64,000 nucleotides of DNA from Trichobilharzia regenti. Lineage: Eukaryota > Platyhelminthes > Trematoda > Strigeidida > Schistosomatidae. The translations under genes were made by a program, and so were the position numbers. Where the stretch lies: positions 93,444,319-93,508,318 of the forward strand of contig OX235264.1 in the NCBI GenBank assembly GCA_944472135.2, read 5' to 3'. The notes under the pieces are model-generated. The model saw only the letters and a program-made list of their open reading frames with translations, ran no database searches and was not told the origin of the DNA. The stretch's first letter is position 1, and every line of letters begins with the position of its first letter. This document shows positions 20,346-30,884 of the stretch, in pieces.

Positions 20346-21700
20346 TGAAATAGGGCAATAACAGACCATCTCCACTTTGTTATTTTTTCTGATATCCACT
20401 TTAGCTGGCCCCACAACCAATCATAATCTTTCATCTGCTCTATGCCACAATCGGATGATTAACTCGTCGCTTCCCGTGCAAATTCAAATCGAAGGCCTGG
20501 TACGGGATGTCATTCAATGGTGTCCGCAATATGTGCCCCATCCATCTCCATTTACCACTAAAGATTTGTTGAGCGACAGGTTCTTGATTGGTTTGTTCCC
20601 ACAGTTTCTCATCTCTTATCCTTTCTCGTTGACTGGCCATTTGATCTGCACTATAGAACCAAAGAAGACAATTGTTGAAAGAAGTTTTCAGATGGTGGTC
20701 GAAAATCCATCTCATCACGCGTCACCGAAGTTTATGATCCATAGAGAAGAAGAAGAACCAAATGACTGATCGACTGTCTAGCTGACTGACTCAACATTGG
20801 TGTTGAAAATCTAAATCTCGTTCTACATACTGAGGAGAGGAGAGAATTCACAAACTGACTTTAGAGTGATCAATGTCTGTCTATCTGCCTTTCGTCCCTT
20901 TCCGATTCTCATTTTGACATCCTCATCCATGCTGACTGTCTAAAGTTGAAACGACTCCGCCGAGATAAGTGAAGGGAGTAACCTCTCTCAAATTTATTGA
21001 GTTAATAGTGATTGGGACTTATTGTTGTTAGTTAGTTGGTTGTGGCTGCCTATCTTCATCACCTTCGCAGTATTCTCTATGTTCACTTGGATTTTAGTCT
21101 TCTCTGCCTGTCAGCCTCTTCCTCCAGTTTGTTGGTTATCGTCTGTAAGTCTCCAAGTTTGTGTGACACTAAACATAAATGATCCGCCTTGAAATCCAGG
21201 TCTTCTAGAATCTTCTTTGTCGGTGGTCCATGGTACTCCCTTCTTCTTGACGCCCATGGTGTTGCGCATAATCCAGTTTAATACAATTAGGAATATCATC
21301 GGTTAATGCAGGCTGAAACAGCCTTGCCTTACTCGTGTCTTCATTTCAGAGACTTCACTGAGTTTCTCGCTATGGATCACCTTTAACTTGACACTGCCAT
21401 GTATCTGTTGAACGAAGTTGATGAAGATTTGACGCATAGCCCTCAAATTCCTTAGCTATCAAAGCCTTTGAAGCTTTTTTCAAAATGGATATAGTTGAAG
21501 CGGAGATACAACTGTCATTCTATATTTTTATTCGATGATGATGATGTCATTTGATCTGTACATGATTTGTTTGTTTTTTTACCTGAATCTCATCTGTTCC
21601 TGATGGTGCAGTTTTGCATCTAGTGCATCCTGTGGCCTCTCCAGGATAACGCAAATTAATATTTTGCTCGTCATGGGCGATAGTAGAGTTGTCTGAGAAA
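20346..21700 (-). mobile_element. RTE-type LINE copy, second subfamily
   Basis: The minus strand carries RT remnants (IFLIVLNWIMRNTMGVKKKG near 21250-21299), a decayed middle, and a C-terminal part reading QMASQRERIRDEKLWEQTNQ, then GKWRWMGHILRTPLNDIP, close to the usual RTE C-terminus. Stops and shifts prevent translation. Positions 20532-21240 are almost identical, inverted, to 22551-23259. Confidence 0.75.
20532..21240 (-). repeat. Left arm of 709-bp near-identical inverted repeat
   Basis: Reads the same, reverse-complemented, as 22551-23259. I find only about one difference over 709 bp (GGATGG versus GGGTGG near the outer end). Outside the tract the two LINE copies remain homologous but clearly diverged on both sides. 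Confidence 0.85.
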
Positions 21701-21768
21701 AAAGACTTTAGAGAAAACAGTAAAGCTAATATGTTTCCAGCTGAAGCCTTATGTCTCACTCATAGCTG

Positions 21769-21965
21769 TGCGTCGGTGGCACAGTGGTAAGGACTCTCGC
21801 CGACCATGCACATGGTCCGAAGTTCGATCCCTTGCCGACGCACACCTGATATCTATGGTCGGCCTCCGAAATTTGGGCTACCGATACCCATGCTGAAAAT
21901 TCCATACATGTATCAACAATACAGTGTGGAATCAAGCTGTAATCAAAAATATTTTTAAAAAATAG
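21769..21965 (+). mobile_element. tRNA-derived SINE, tail type 2
   Basis: The same tRNA-like head as the type-1 SINEs (TGCGTCGGTGGCACAGTGG...AGTTCGATCCC), but a different body: CACACCTGATATCTATGGTC, TTTGGGCTACCGATA, ATTCCATACATGTATC, then GTGTGGAATCAAGCTGT and an A-rich end. Flanked by a probable short duplication ATAGC. Confidence 0.8.
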
Positions 21966-22339
21966 CCAAAGGGAATAGTAATAACGATAAATACTAATTG
22001 TTCTCACTACTATATGTACTACTTCTCTACACTTTATTTTTAAAACCAATACAAATAGGATTGATATTATGAAAATTATTATTATTACTAATGTGGTGTG
22101 ATGCAGGTTGATAGGATGCCACCGAAATTGATATCAACATTTTAAGTCAATAGCTGCAGTAGATGTAAGAGTGTCTATTCCTCAAATCTGGTATCAATTT
22201 ACGTTGCAGACATGAAATAACCTGAGTGGACAGCTTGTTTAACCTTGTGCTGATTGGCAACCAGTCAGAACAATTTATTCTCTGCTTATCTTACCAAGCT
22301 CTTACGTGGCCAAGAATATATGAATATGATGTATTCTTC

Positions 22340-23500
22340 CACAATGAACATCCATTACCCAATTTACCATCTTTTCTGTTACGGTGGTATATATGACAAA
22401 GCTACGTGTAAGGTGGTTAACAACAGAAAGCTCATTGAAGCATTTGACGTGACGACAGGAGTAAGACAAGGCTGATTATTATGACTGATGATATTCCTGA
22501 TCATAGTGCACTGGAATATGCAACATACACTGCGTGAGGAGCGAGAAGACGGGAGTACCATGGACCACCGACAAAGAAGATTCTAGAAGACCTGGATTTC
22601 AAGGCGGATCATTTATGTTTAGTGTCACACAAACTTGGAGACTTACAGACGATAACCAACAAACTGGAGGAAGAGGCTGACAGGCAGAGAAGACTAAAAT
22701 CCAAGTGAACATAGAGAATACTGCGAAGGTGATGAAGATAGGCAGCCACAACCAACTAACTAACAACAATAAGTCCCAATCACTATTAACTCAATAAATT
22801 TGAGAGAGGTTACTCCCTTCACTTATCTCGGCGGAGTCGTTTCAACTTTAGACAGTCAGCATGGATGAGGATGTCAAAATGAGAATCGGAAAGGGACGAA
22901 AGGCAGATAGACAGACATTGATCACTCTAAAGTCAGTTTGTGAATTCTCTCCTCTCCTCAGTATGTAGAACGAGATTTAGATTTTCAACACCAATGTTGA
23001 GTCAGTCAGCTAGACAGTCGATCAGTCATTTGGTTCTTCTTCTTCTCTATGGATCATAAACTTCGGTGACGCGTGATGAGATGGATTTTCGACCACCATC
23101 TGAAAACTTCTTTCAACAATTGTCTTCTTTGGTTCTATAGTGCAGATCAAATGGCCAGTCAACGAGAAAGGATAAGAGATGAGAAACTGTGGGAACAAAC
23201 CAATCAAGAACCTGTCGCTCAACAAATCTTTAGTGGTAAATGGAGATGGGTGGGGCACACATAAGGAAGACTGCTAAGTGAAATCGCGTGTTAAATTAGC
23301 GCTCAAGTAGACCTGAAATATGAAAGGACTAGTTGGGCGTAAATATGTGTGTGAAATGAAGGAAATAGTGTTAGTTGGAGGAGATGAAAGCCTATGGTCT
23401 ATGTTAAAGTCAGCTGAAGAGGACTAGAGAGTGAAGAAGAAATTGGAGATATCTTTTTGAAACCCTATGTTCCACTCAGCGGGATTCAAGAGCACGTGTT
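22340..23500 (+). mobile_element. RTE-type LINE copy, second subfamily
   Basis: Reads ATCKVVNNRKLIEAFDVTTG then VRQG, the RT motif before the catalytic loop, then VHWNMQH, and later the same C-terminal region as its inverted partner (QREKLWEQTNQEPVAQQIF in part). It ends near ACCCTATGTTCCACTCAGCGG. Many frame breaks. It contains the right arm of the inverted pair. Confidence 0.75.
22551..23259 (+). repeat. Right arm of 709-bp near-identical inverted repeat
   Basis: Inverted match of 20532-21240, separated from it by a 1310-bp spacer that holds a SINE and the inner parts of the two LINE copies. Confidence 0.85.
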
Positions 23501-23740
23501 AGCCAATAATGGAACTTAAACCTACCGTTTAGTTAGTAAGCGTCTGACCAGCATATTCTAGATTATTATAAATAGTCCTAATAGTGCTGTATATCCTTTC
23601 ATAGTAATTTAAGTAGTGCAATTTATAAAAAGAACTTCTTTATGTGGCCATAGAATCCAACTGTTTCAAGCAGATGATAAAAGGATACAAATAAGACGGG
23701 AAACCTTTTTTTAAACAGTGCTGAGAATGCAGTTTATATA

Positions 23741-23935
23741 TGCGTCGGTGGCACAGTGGTTAGGACTCTCGCCGACCATGCACATGGTCCGAGGTTCGAT
23801 CCCCTGCCGAAGCACACCTGATATCTATGGTCGGCCTGCAAAGTTTGGGCTACCGATATCCATGCTGAAAATTCCATACATGTATCAACAATACAGTGTG
23901 GAATCAAGCTGTCATCAAAAATAAAAATAAAATAT
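23741..23935 (+). mobile_element. tRNA-derived SINE, tail type 2
   Basis: Head TGCGTCGGTGGCACAGTGG with B box GGTTCGATCCCC, then the type-2 body (CTGATATCTATGGTCGGCCT...GTGTGGAATCAAGCTGT) and an A-rich tail. Close to the copy at 21769. Confidence 0.85.
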
Positions 23936-24000
23936 AGTCTATTCAAATGATAAAAAATGGCATAAGTTAATATCAGACCATATTTTTGTTATACCTTTAC

Positions 24001-24024
24001 ATATATATATATATATATATATAT
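24001..24024. repeat. (AT)n microsatellite
   Basis: A pure AT run. A (GA)n run follows at about 24180-24196. Confidence 0.9.
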
Positions 24025-24257
24025 AGGCAGTGATGTAGGTGTGAGAGAAGATAGCCATAAAAGGATCATCAGTTCTTCATCTGTCTGTATATCACATCCC
24101 CCTTTAAGAAAGTCGTATTACTTGGGGCCAACCTGGAACTCCTCTGTCCACTATCTATATCTGGCTGGTCGGCGTCGACAGAGAGAGAGAGAGAGATCTG
24201 TCTTTTACTGGAAGGTTTGGAGCATTCGTAGCCTCCTCCCTATAAAAGCGTGAAAAC

Positions 24258-24572
24258 CTGTGGAATACACGAAAACATGTTGTCGTTTGAGACTGAAGAG
24301 TTTAGTGTCAGCTTTTCGTTATGAAACACACAGCATGCATCTCTTTGATTGAAACACAGGTGTAACCGTAACTTGGGGATGTACAGTCTGGACATTGATG
24401 TATTGTTGGGGAGCACTTGTCGAGTGGGAATGGCGTCTGTGGAGACTTGACAAGACTTGACAGTCTGAGTGTAGTTGAGTGTGTGTTTGCTGCTGGCTGA
24501 AACCATCTTTGTGTCTAGAATCATTGCAGTCCTATATGGACAAGATTTGAGGAGACAGCGAACACCACAATG
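24258..24572 (-). CDS. Candidate exon of an unrecognised host gene
   Basis: The minus-strand open stretch is bounded by a plausible acceptor (CATCCTGCTAG before 24572) and a plausible donor (CACAG|GTTTTC after 24258). The interval is 315 bp (105 codons), uninterrupted in phase 0. The protein includes HCGVRCLLKSCPYRTAMILD, then SMSRLYIPKLRLHLCFNQRD and DNMFSCIPQ. I do not recognise a domain. It lies in the least repetitive part of the window and shares strand and phase with 25225-25404. It could still be a chance frame; there is no expression evidence. Confidence 0.3.
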
Positions 24573-25224
24573 CTAGCAGGATGATGTAGGTTTCATCTTT
24601 GGGTGGACAACTGAGGTGGGTGGCTATTTTGTCAGAAGTTGATTCGGATTTAATGAGAGATATGGCAAATGACACTGGCTTCTCGACCACGTTGGTGTTC
24701 ATATTGAACTAAACTGATTGTTCGATAGATTTTGACCAGGATGTGAGAAATCAACAACCACATCGCCAATATGGTATGAAGTCGTCACTTTTATGCTTGC
24801 AGTACTCTGAGCTAAACACGGACACAGATGCACTGATGCCGAATATCGCTAGGCAACGCCATCATCGTATACAACAGTGGCCAATTACCCCCAGCCCTCT
24901 CTTTCATGAATACATGGATACCTGGATACAGTGTGAGAAAAATCTTGAAAAGAACCAACATTTAAAGCGTCAGTTGGTAGTTTAATAATTAACCTTATGA
25001 CTGGATTGACTGACTCACTGAATGAATTTCAACAGAGAACTTCTCACGGAAGTGGAGCAGTTCAGCTTTCCAGACTGCTTGTAGCCAACGAAGGTGAAGA
25101 AGGGAGAGACACACACAGAGAGAGAGAGAGGTAACATGACAAAAACATGGGGACTTGATGCATTTGAGAGATTACAATGAGTGGAAGCATATGTGAAATT
25201 GAGGAAGATTTGTAGCCATCTCAC

Positions 25225-25404
25225 CAATATTCTTAAGCCATTGCTTCTCAGTATATCGAGGACCCTAATCAGACAGTCTACTCCTCCATACGTGACTTTT
25301 AAAAGCTTCATGGACTGATATGTTGGCTGACAGTGCTTGTTGAGGAAGGCGACGGCACATTTCCTAGCCATGTCAGTCAATGTGAGAATGACATTGTTGG
25401 AGGT
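25225..25404 (-). CDS. Candidate exon of an unrecognised host gene (helical-repeat-like)
   Basis: Minus strand, bounded by an acceptor-like TTTTCCTTAAG and a donor-like AATATTG|GTGAGA. Exactly 180 bp (60 codons), phase 0. The reading begins TSNNVILTLTDMARKCAVAF and includes LLKVTYGGVDCLIRVLD. The GGVDCLIRVLD pattern is reminiscent of armadillo-type helical repeats (GG.. L..LL), but one repeat is too little to name the protein. Other exons of such a gene would lie outside 24.2-25.5 kb or be missed. Confidence 0.35.
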
Positions 25405-25730
25405 CTTAAGGAAAATTGTGTAGCGACGTGAAGAAAGAAACTATAGAGAACATAGTGATAACCGGTTAGCGATGAAGGGATCCAGTTTACGCTCCACTTA
25501 AAGTAACACCTGAATAATAATAGTAGTGATCACCATGTTCGATTATGAATAGTTTTGATTTTATATTGATGTGAGGAATGATGAAGAATTGACATAATTG
25601 TTATTCAGAAGTTTCCAGAATAAAACCACTGACGTTAGAGTTAACACTATATATATATATATACATGGATTTTTTTAACCCTGCGATCTATAGGTAAGAA
25701 TATCCTGTATGATTTTGTCAACTTTCAGGG

Positions 25731-25990
25731 GTGTCGGTGGTACAGCAGTAGAAATGTTCGCTAACCAAGCCACATAGGATCCAGGGTTTAATCCTCAACC
25801 ACTGACGCATTCCTAAGCCTCGATAAGCCAGTACTTAGGACAGTAAATAAGGAAGGCTGGGTGTGAGGCTAGCAACTCCATGCTCACCCGTCCACCACCC
25901 GTAAAAGTAAAACCACTACTACCGAAACTTCAAAGCTCTAGTTTGACATAGCCCTCCACAGTTCCACTCGAAACATAAGAGAATAAAACA
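25731..25990 (+). mobile_element. Old tRNA-derived SINE, tail type 1
   Basis: A diverged copy: GTGTCGGTGGTACAGCAG, B box AGGGTTTAATCC, body GGAAGGCTGGGTGTGAGGC, then AAACTTCAAAGC and AGCCCTCCACAGTTCCACTC. Sequence decay marks it as older than the copies at 2162 and 47466. Confidence 0.7.
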
Positions 25991-25999
25991 GTTTTAAAG

Positions 26000-27400
26000 A
26001 ATCTCAGCTAACACGCCTAGCATGATCTTAGTAACTAGGTGAAATGGAGGACAAGACAACAAGCTAGAGGGAATACTTACTCATGTAACCAATATGACCC
26101 TTCTTCCAACTTATGCCCGAATAACCCGCTACTGGTTGAGGTCAATGTCATTTGAATTGAAACAATTTGGTTATGTTAGTCTTATTCATTGCTATGGTGA
26201 CTGAAGAGTTAATTAGTCTTCGGCAGTTTCAAATATGTACTTCTATATTCTGTATGGATGTTCATCATTCAAAAATTACTCTCCGCCTTATAAATGAAGT
26301 GGTTTAAAGTGATGATAATAATAGTAATAGTAATAGTAATAATTAGGTTTATTCCGAGACAGTACTTATGAGACAGTGTGGAATTCCAAGCATGTAGTAC
26401 AACAATGCATCCATCTAATTTACACACCTACATCATCATCATCATCATCAACAACAACAACAACGAAACATCACAGAGTGTAGGTAACCGAAATTGATAT
26501 TAGCAACAATCTGGAATTACCAGTGACAATGTAGTCAAAAATATACAAAAAGTATAAAATGTTATTAACGATGATGTTAGTAGGTAAAATGGTAAGATGA
26601 TTGAAATAGTGTCACCATAAATTACGAAGAAGAGGAGAAGATAAAAGAGTCATTGATTGTGCTAACTAGCTGCCTGGTAAGTTGTCAGTTTCATGCTTAA
26701 CACTATCTGTATCGCACAGAACCCTGGCAAGTTGGCCGAATAGATTATCGTTGAGTTTGTGTACTTGTTTGTGTGAGTGGACATATAGTCTTTTATAATG
26801 GCTTGTAGTCCCTCTACCTGATGAGATACAAGGTGTGCAGACTGAGAGGTGAAAAGAGAGGGTGTTGTTGAGAGTCGGAAAATATGAATTTAGACCATAT
26901 GTTACAGGAGTTCAGTTGTCTATCGACTACAATAGGAATGAGTTTACTTACTGGCATCCTACTTAGCCTACTGACAACCTTTAACACCCGTCGCAATATA
27001 TGATATAGTCCTCCTTGAGTAACCTAGGAGACACCAAGGAGGAGCAGTAAACAACAGTAAGTAAGATACATGAGTTAATAGACTGTAAAAAGAGAGGTTG
27101 TGTAATATCGCAGTGTCTTATTTTCTTATTGTAGTTGGATAGACGGAGGGTTATCTTAGAAAATGACAGCATATTGGATGACCGACCAAGAAAGGTGAGA
27201 GAATAGAACTATTCCAACAACTATCCATTCACTTTTTGATGAATTCAATCACAAACATGAGGAATAGCCATGTGTGGGTATTGTTTACTAATGTGTGTCT
27301 CATGTGAGTCTCACTACTCATATTTATGAGTAGTAGATGTCGTATCCCTAAAAGATTCCCCTATCCTCTAATCTTTGAAAGTGTGCACCAGTCATATATT
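26000..27400. other. No recognisable gene; scattered microsatellites
   Basis: A TAA/TAG run at about 26307-26345 and an (ATC)n/(AAC)n run at about 26428-26463. Small frames at 26814-27172 lack motifs and splice context. I cannot support a gene. Confidence 0.5.
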
Positions 27401-27404
27401 GTTT

Positions 27405-27560
27405 TTCAAGTATTGGTTTTGTAGGCATTTTGTTTCGTTGGTTGAAGGATTTCATCATGTATTTGAACGCATGGTGGGTGTTTACTGTGAAGAGTCCCAG
27501 ACTAGGACGAAACAACTGTCCAGTACTCCCTGTTGGTTTCCCAATGGTTCTCAAACTGAT
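27405..27560 (+). repeat. Foldback-H copy, short, with well-kept hammerhead-like block
   Basis: Begins AAGTATTGGTTTTGTAGGC (the family's outer end) and jumps to GTGGGTGTTTACTGTGAAGAG, then TCCCAGACTAGGACGAAAC, AACTGTC and CAGTACTCCC. The tRNA-like middle is deleted. Stem II (GTCC/GGAC), GAAA and the GTC cleavage position are all present. Confidence 0.65.
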
Positions 27561-27759
27561 GTATTGATTTCACAAGCCATTTCCTTATATACAAATTGAT
27601 ATCAAAACTGTAAATAAGTCCAAAGAAGATACCAAAAGTGTAAATAAACATTCTTTTCAGTTAATTGGTTGCTGGGGGTTAACTAATGTCATGTATCTAA
27701 TCCTTGGTGTTGGTGCATTCTGAATTTAATCAGTCAAGTTAACAGAGTGGTCACCATGT

Positions 27760-30147
27760 TGAGTGGCTCATCATCACAGTGTACTCCGAATTGCTGTTTA
27801 TTATTATGGTTGGAGGAAATCGACAGAAAGTCTTGTTCAACTTAGGTTTCTCACTTGCTAGTACTCATCAGTCAGTGAGGCCTATCTACAATCTTGAAGG
27901 AATTCATATCCCTTCTGAGATTTAAACCCGAGTCATTCAGTGCTACACTCCAAAATGTTATCAGTAGTGCATAAGACCCAGTTAGATCGTATTCATGTTG
28001 ACAGTGGACGGCTCTTCACATCCGTCTGAGGGCAGAGGGGAGGGGGTTGGCGAGCTCATCACTGATGCACTACACGCTTTTCTCAGCTAAGCCACCTGAA
28101 TCACTTCAAAACACCTGATTTCTGGCTAGACAGCTACTTGGTCGAACCAGTAACATGGTAAATGAAATTCAGAATTTACAAATTTATTGGAGACATGCAC
28201 TTCCCACAGTTCATGGAGGTGAGATTTCCCCACAGGTTCATTCGGAAACTAGAATTATCCAGATCGCGCGCACACACACACACACACACACAGACACAAT
28301 ATGTGTGATCCAAATGACACCATAAATGGTGACCAAGAGAGCTGGCATAAATACACGACACCATATTCCACTGGTTGAATTCGTTTCCATAGGAAACTGG
28401 TGAGATTTCATCGGCTGAAATCGTGTGAACTGCAAATTAATTGTGAATTTGATTTACGGTGTCACCAGTTCGCTCAAATAGCTAGTTAGCCAACCAGAAA
28501 TCAGGTGATTTGAACTCCTTCAGTTCTCTCATTTAAGTCAAACAGGACAAACCTTTGATAAGGTCGGCCTCAAAGCAGTGGAATAGCTGTTCGATGGTTG
28601 TATCACTTCAGTTCAGCTAGTAAGTCAGTACTACTGATTGATGTGAGTAGTATACAACTAACTACCCATCATGTCAGTCTATGAGTAGTGTAATGGAATA
28701 ATTGTTTGGGAAATCCCACCTCAACCATCCAGTTACAATGTTTCTACCTCATTTTGATGTTTCAACACACTTTACAACTAACTATTATCCGTCTTCCTGC
28801 AAGACTGCGTATCATTGTTCTGACATTTGCATGCCACATGTTGACTTGATCCTTATTGCTAGTTTTTATTCCTGTGTAATCTGTAATTTCAGTGCCTCTC
28901 TTATGTGGTTGTGTAGTGACAGTGATAATGTGATGCTCTACGATTGTGACCATTGACTGTCTGAGGGAGTTGTGGAGAGAGTTTTTGATCCCAGCTTGCT
29001 GAGAATAGTCTACGTGATTCTAAGGTACTTCTAACGGTTGAATTTTAGTCAAGTGATTGTCTTCATCAGTACTTGTTTTGTACTTAGAATGTTCTCTTGA
29101 CTGTAATTGACTGACTGACAGCACTAGTGAGGTAAATTTAAAAGTTTGATGTCATTACAGTTGTTGTTTTATAGAACCATATAGATTATACGATGCATAG
29201 CCGTCTTTTGTTTGTTTTTTCTGTCTTTGGAGGATTTTGTGACTGTGTGTTGTTTCTCAAGGAAGTTTTGGACAGAGATTAGTTGTCGAAATTGGTTTAT
29301 AACATATAAGTATAAAACCTGGGCACTGTGGTGGAGTATAACTCCATTATGGATAAGATTTTACTTTGATAAACCACAGTGTTGTTGTACAGTAATATTA
29401 ACTGATGACGTTTCGAACATAAACTATTGCCACTCATAATCATATCAAGTCACTCACACAACTTTTTAATTTCATTTATATACATGTAGGGAATCGATTA
29501 GATATTGGATTAAAAATCAATGTGAGATAATCTACATTCAGAAGTAGTACGAGTGGTATTGATCCATTACAATTATGTGGGAAATACGAGTGTTTTATAT
29601 GAGTGTTTTTTTTATAGTCATAATAAGTTACTTGTTAGAATGTTGTGATGTGTTTGAATTGAAATAGAATTTTAAGATTATTCGTTATCCTCTTCTGATT
29701 TGACCGGCGGTAATAATATCTTCCATATTTGCATTGAGTCATTGATTGAGTCATATTGATTTTTAATCCAATATCTAATCGATTCCACACATGTATATAA
29801 ATGAAAGAAAAAGTTGTGTGAGTAACTTGATATGATTATGAAAGGCATTAGTTTGTGCTCGAAACGTCATCAGTTAATATAACTGTACAACACTGTGTGG
29901 CTTATTAGATGATTGGAAGTGATCGGCAGAAAGCCTTGCTTGACGCAGGTCTCGTGCTAGTTGGCACTCACCAGTCAGTTAGGTGTATCTGCAGCCTTGA
30001 AGAAACTCATCTCTATTCTGAGATTCTAACCCTCGTCATCCATTGAGTTCTGCATTTAGAGATGTCACCAATGAGCTATTCAGGCTCTTCACTGACCTCC
30101 TGTAGGACTTTATTGGATATTTTTGACTGGACACTAGTCAGTGAGTG
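27760..30147 (-). repeat. Right arm of the ~1.78-kb inverted repeat (partner 8679-10455)
   Basis: Reverse-complement match to 8679-10455 over its whole length once the 601-bp insertion at 29301-29901 is removed. Corresponding landmarks are the (CA)n run with CGCGCGC at about 28253-28290 and the GAGGGGGTTGGCGAGCTCATC block at about 28040. Small frames in both arms translate alike, but only because the DNA is alike; no known protein motif appears. Confidence 0.8.
29301..29901. mobile_element. 601-bp palindromic insertion built from PLE terminal sequence
   Basis: Interrupts the right inverted-repeat arm, and the left arm preserves the empty site. Flanked by TTAT (29297-29300 and 29902-29905). 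Internally, 29373-29520 and 29756-29900 are inverted copies of about 145 bp containing CTGATGACGTTTCGA and ATAATCATATCAAG. The same blocks end the PLE copies at 11275, 32445 and 54350, so this is probably a non-autonomous PLE derivative with inverted terminal repeats. No coding capacity. Confidence 0.75.
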
Positions 30148-30179
30148 ACTAGTGTCATGTGACTAGACACATTACGGGA

Positions 30180-30345
30180 AGTCAGTTACAAGCCTGAATA
30201 TCTCAGTGGTGACGTCTCTAACTGCAGAACTCCCTGGTTGGCGTGGGTTCAAATCTCAGAAGGGATATGAGTTCCTTGACGGTTGCAAAGACGCCTTGCT
30301 GACTGGTGAGTGCATGACTCCCTGCCGATGGCAATCAACTATCTA
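30180..30345 (+). repeat. tRNA-like SINE-type block (third family)
   Basis: GAATATCTCAGTGGTGACG (A-box-like) and GTGGGTTCAAATCTC (B-box-like), then AGTTCCTTGACGGTTGCA and CTTGCTGACTGGTGAGTG. Matches the family at 8745 and 53320. Confidence 0.6.
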
Positions 30346-30349
30346 ACAT

Positions 30350-30884
30350 GACTTGCCACCTATTATGGTGGCCACATTGCAAACATGACTGATAGGTTTC
30401 CTGCATTCACAGCACATCGAAGTTAAGCAAGGCTTCTTTCCAACTGCCTATGACCAATAACATCAAACATTCCCCTCATTTGGTAGATTGGACAAGTTTT
30501 TCATCAGAAATGAGTGCCTTTCAAAGTGCAGAATTATGAATCTGTAAGTCTTAAATAGTACAGAGTAGTGACATACTAATGTGATGTTTTCTGGTTTGTG
30601 ATGACAAACATAGGAATTTAGGATGTGAGCGGCATCTTATTTGGGACTTGTTACCTGGAAATATTCACAACTCAGTGATTTATTCTTGAATGAATAGATT
30701 TCTGGAGGGTAATAAGTGCGTCTGTATGTAGTATTGACCTTATCAATTCCTCAGATAAGCATCCACTCAATCTTGATGTTAAGGATGAGCACTGATGAAG
30801 TGTCAGTCTCGGGATAGGACTAAACAGCTGTCCAATGCCTTCTTAGATGAATCAACCATGGTGATTTATCAATAGATAATATTA
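30350..30884. other. No gene; repeat-flank fragments
   Basis: 30350-30430 matches the flank of the third tRNA-like family (GGTGGCCACATTGCAA). 30780-30840 holds a decayed foldback-H hammerhead-like end (GCACTGATGAAGTGTC, GGATAGGACTAAACAGCTG). Confidence 0.5.

Noticed and set aside
20377..20769. A protein gene duplicated at 23022-23258
   Set aside because: Both frames are antisense to the C-terminal part of RTE LINE copies and repeat because of the 709-bp inverted pair.
26814..27172. Host exons on the minus strand
   Set aside because: I could not find convincing acceptor and donor pairs or a recognisable domain for these short frames.
27485..27527. A certainly active hammerhead ribozyme
   Set aside because: Stem II, GAAA and the GTC site are in place, but the first core base is G rather than C, which should break the C3-G8 pair needed for cleavage.
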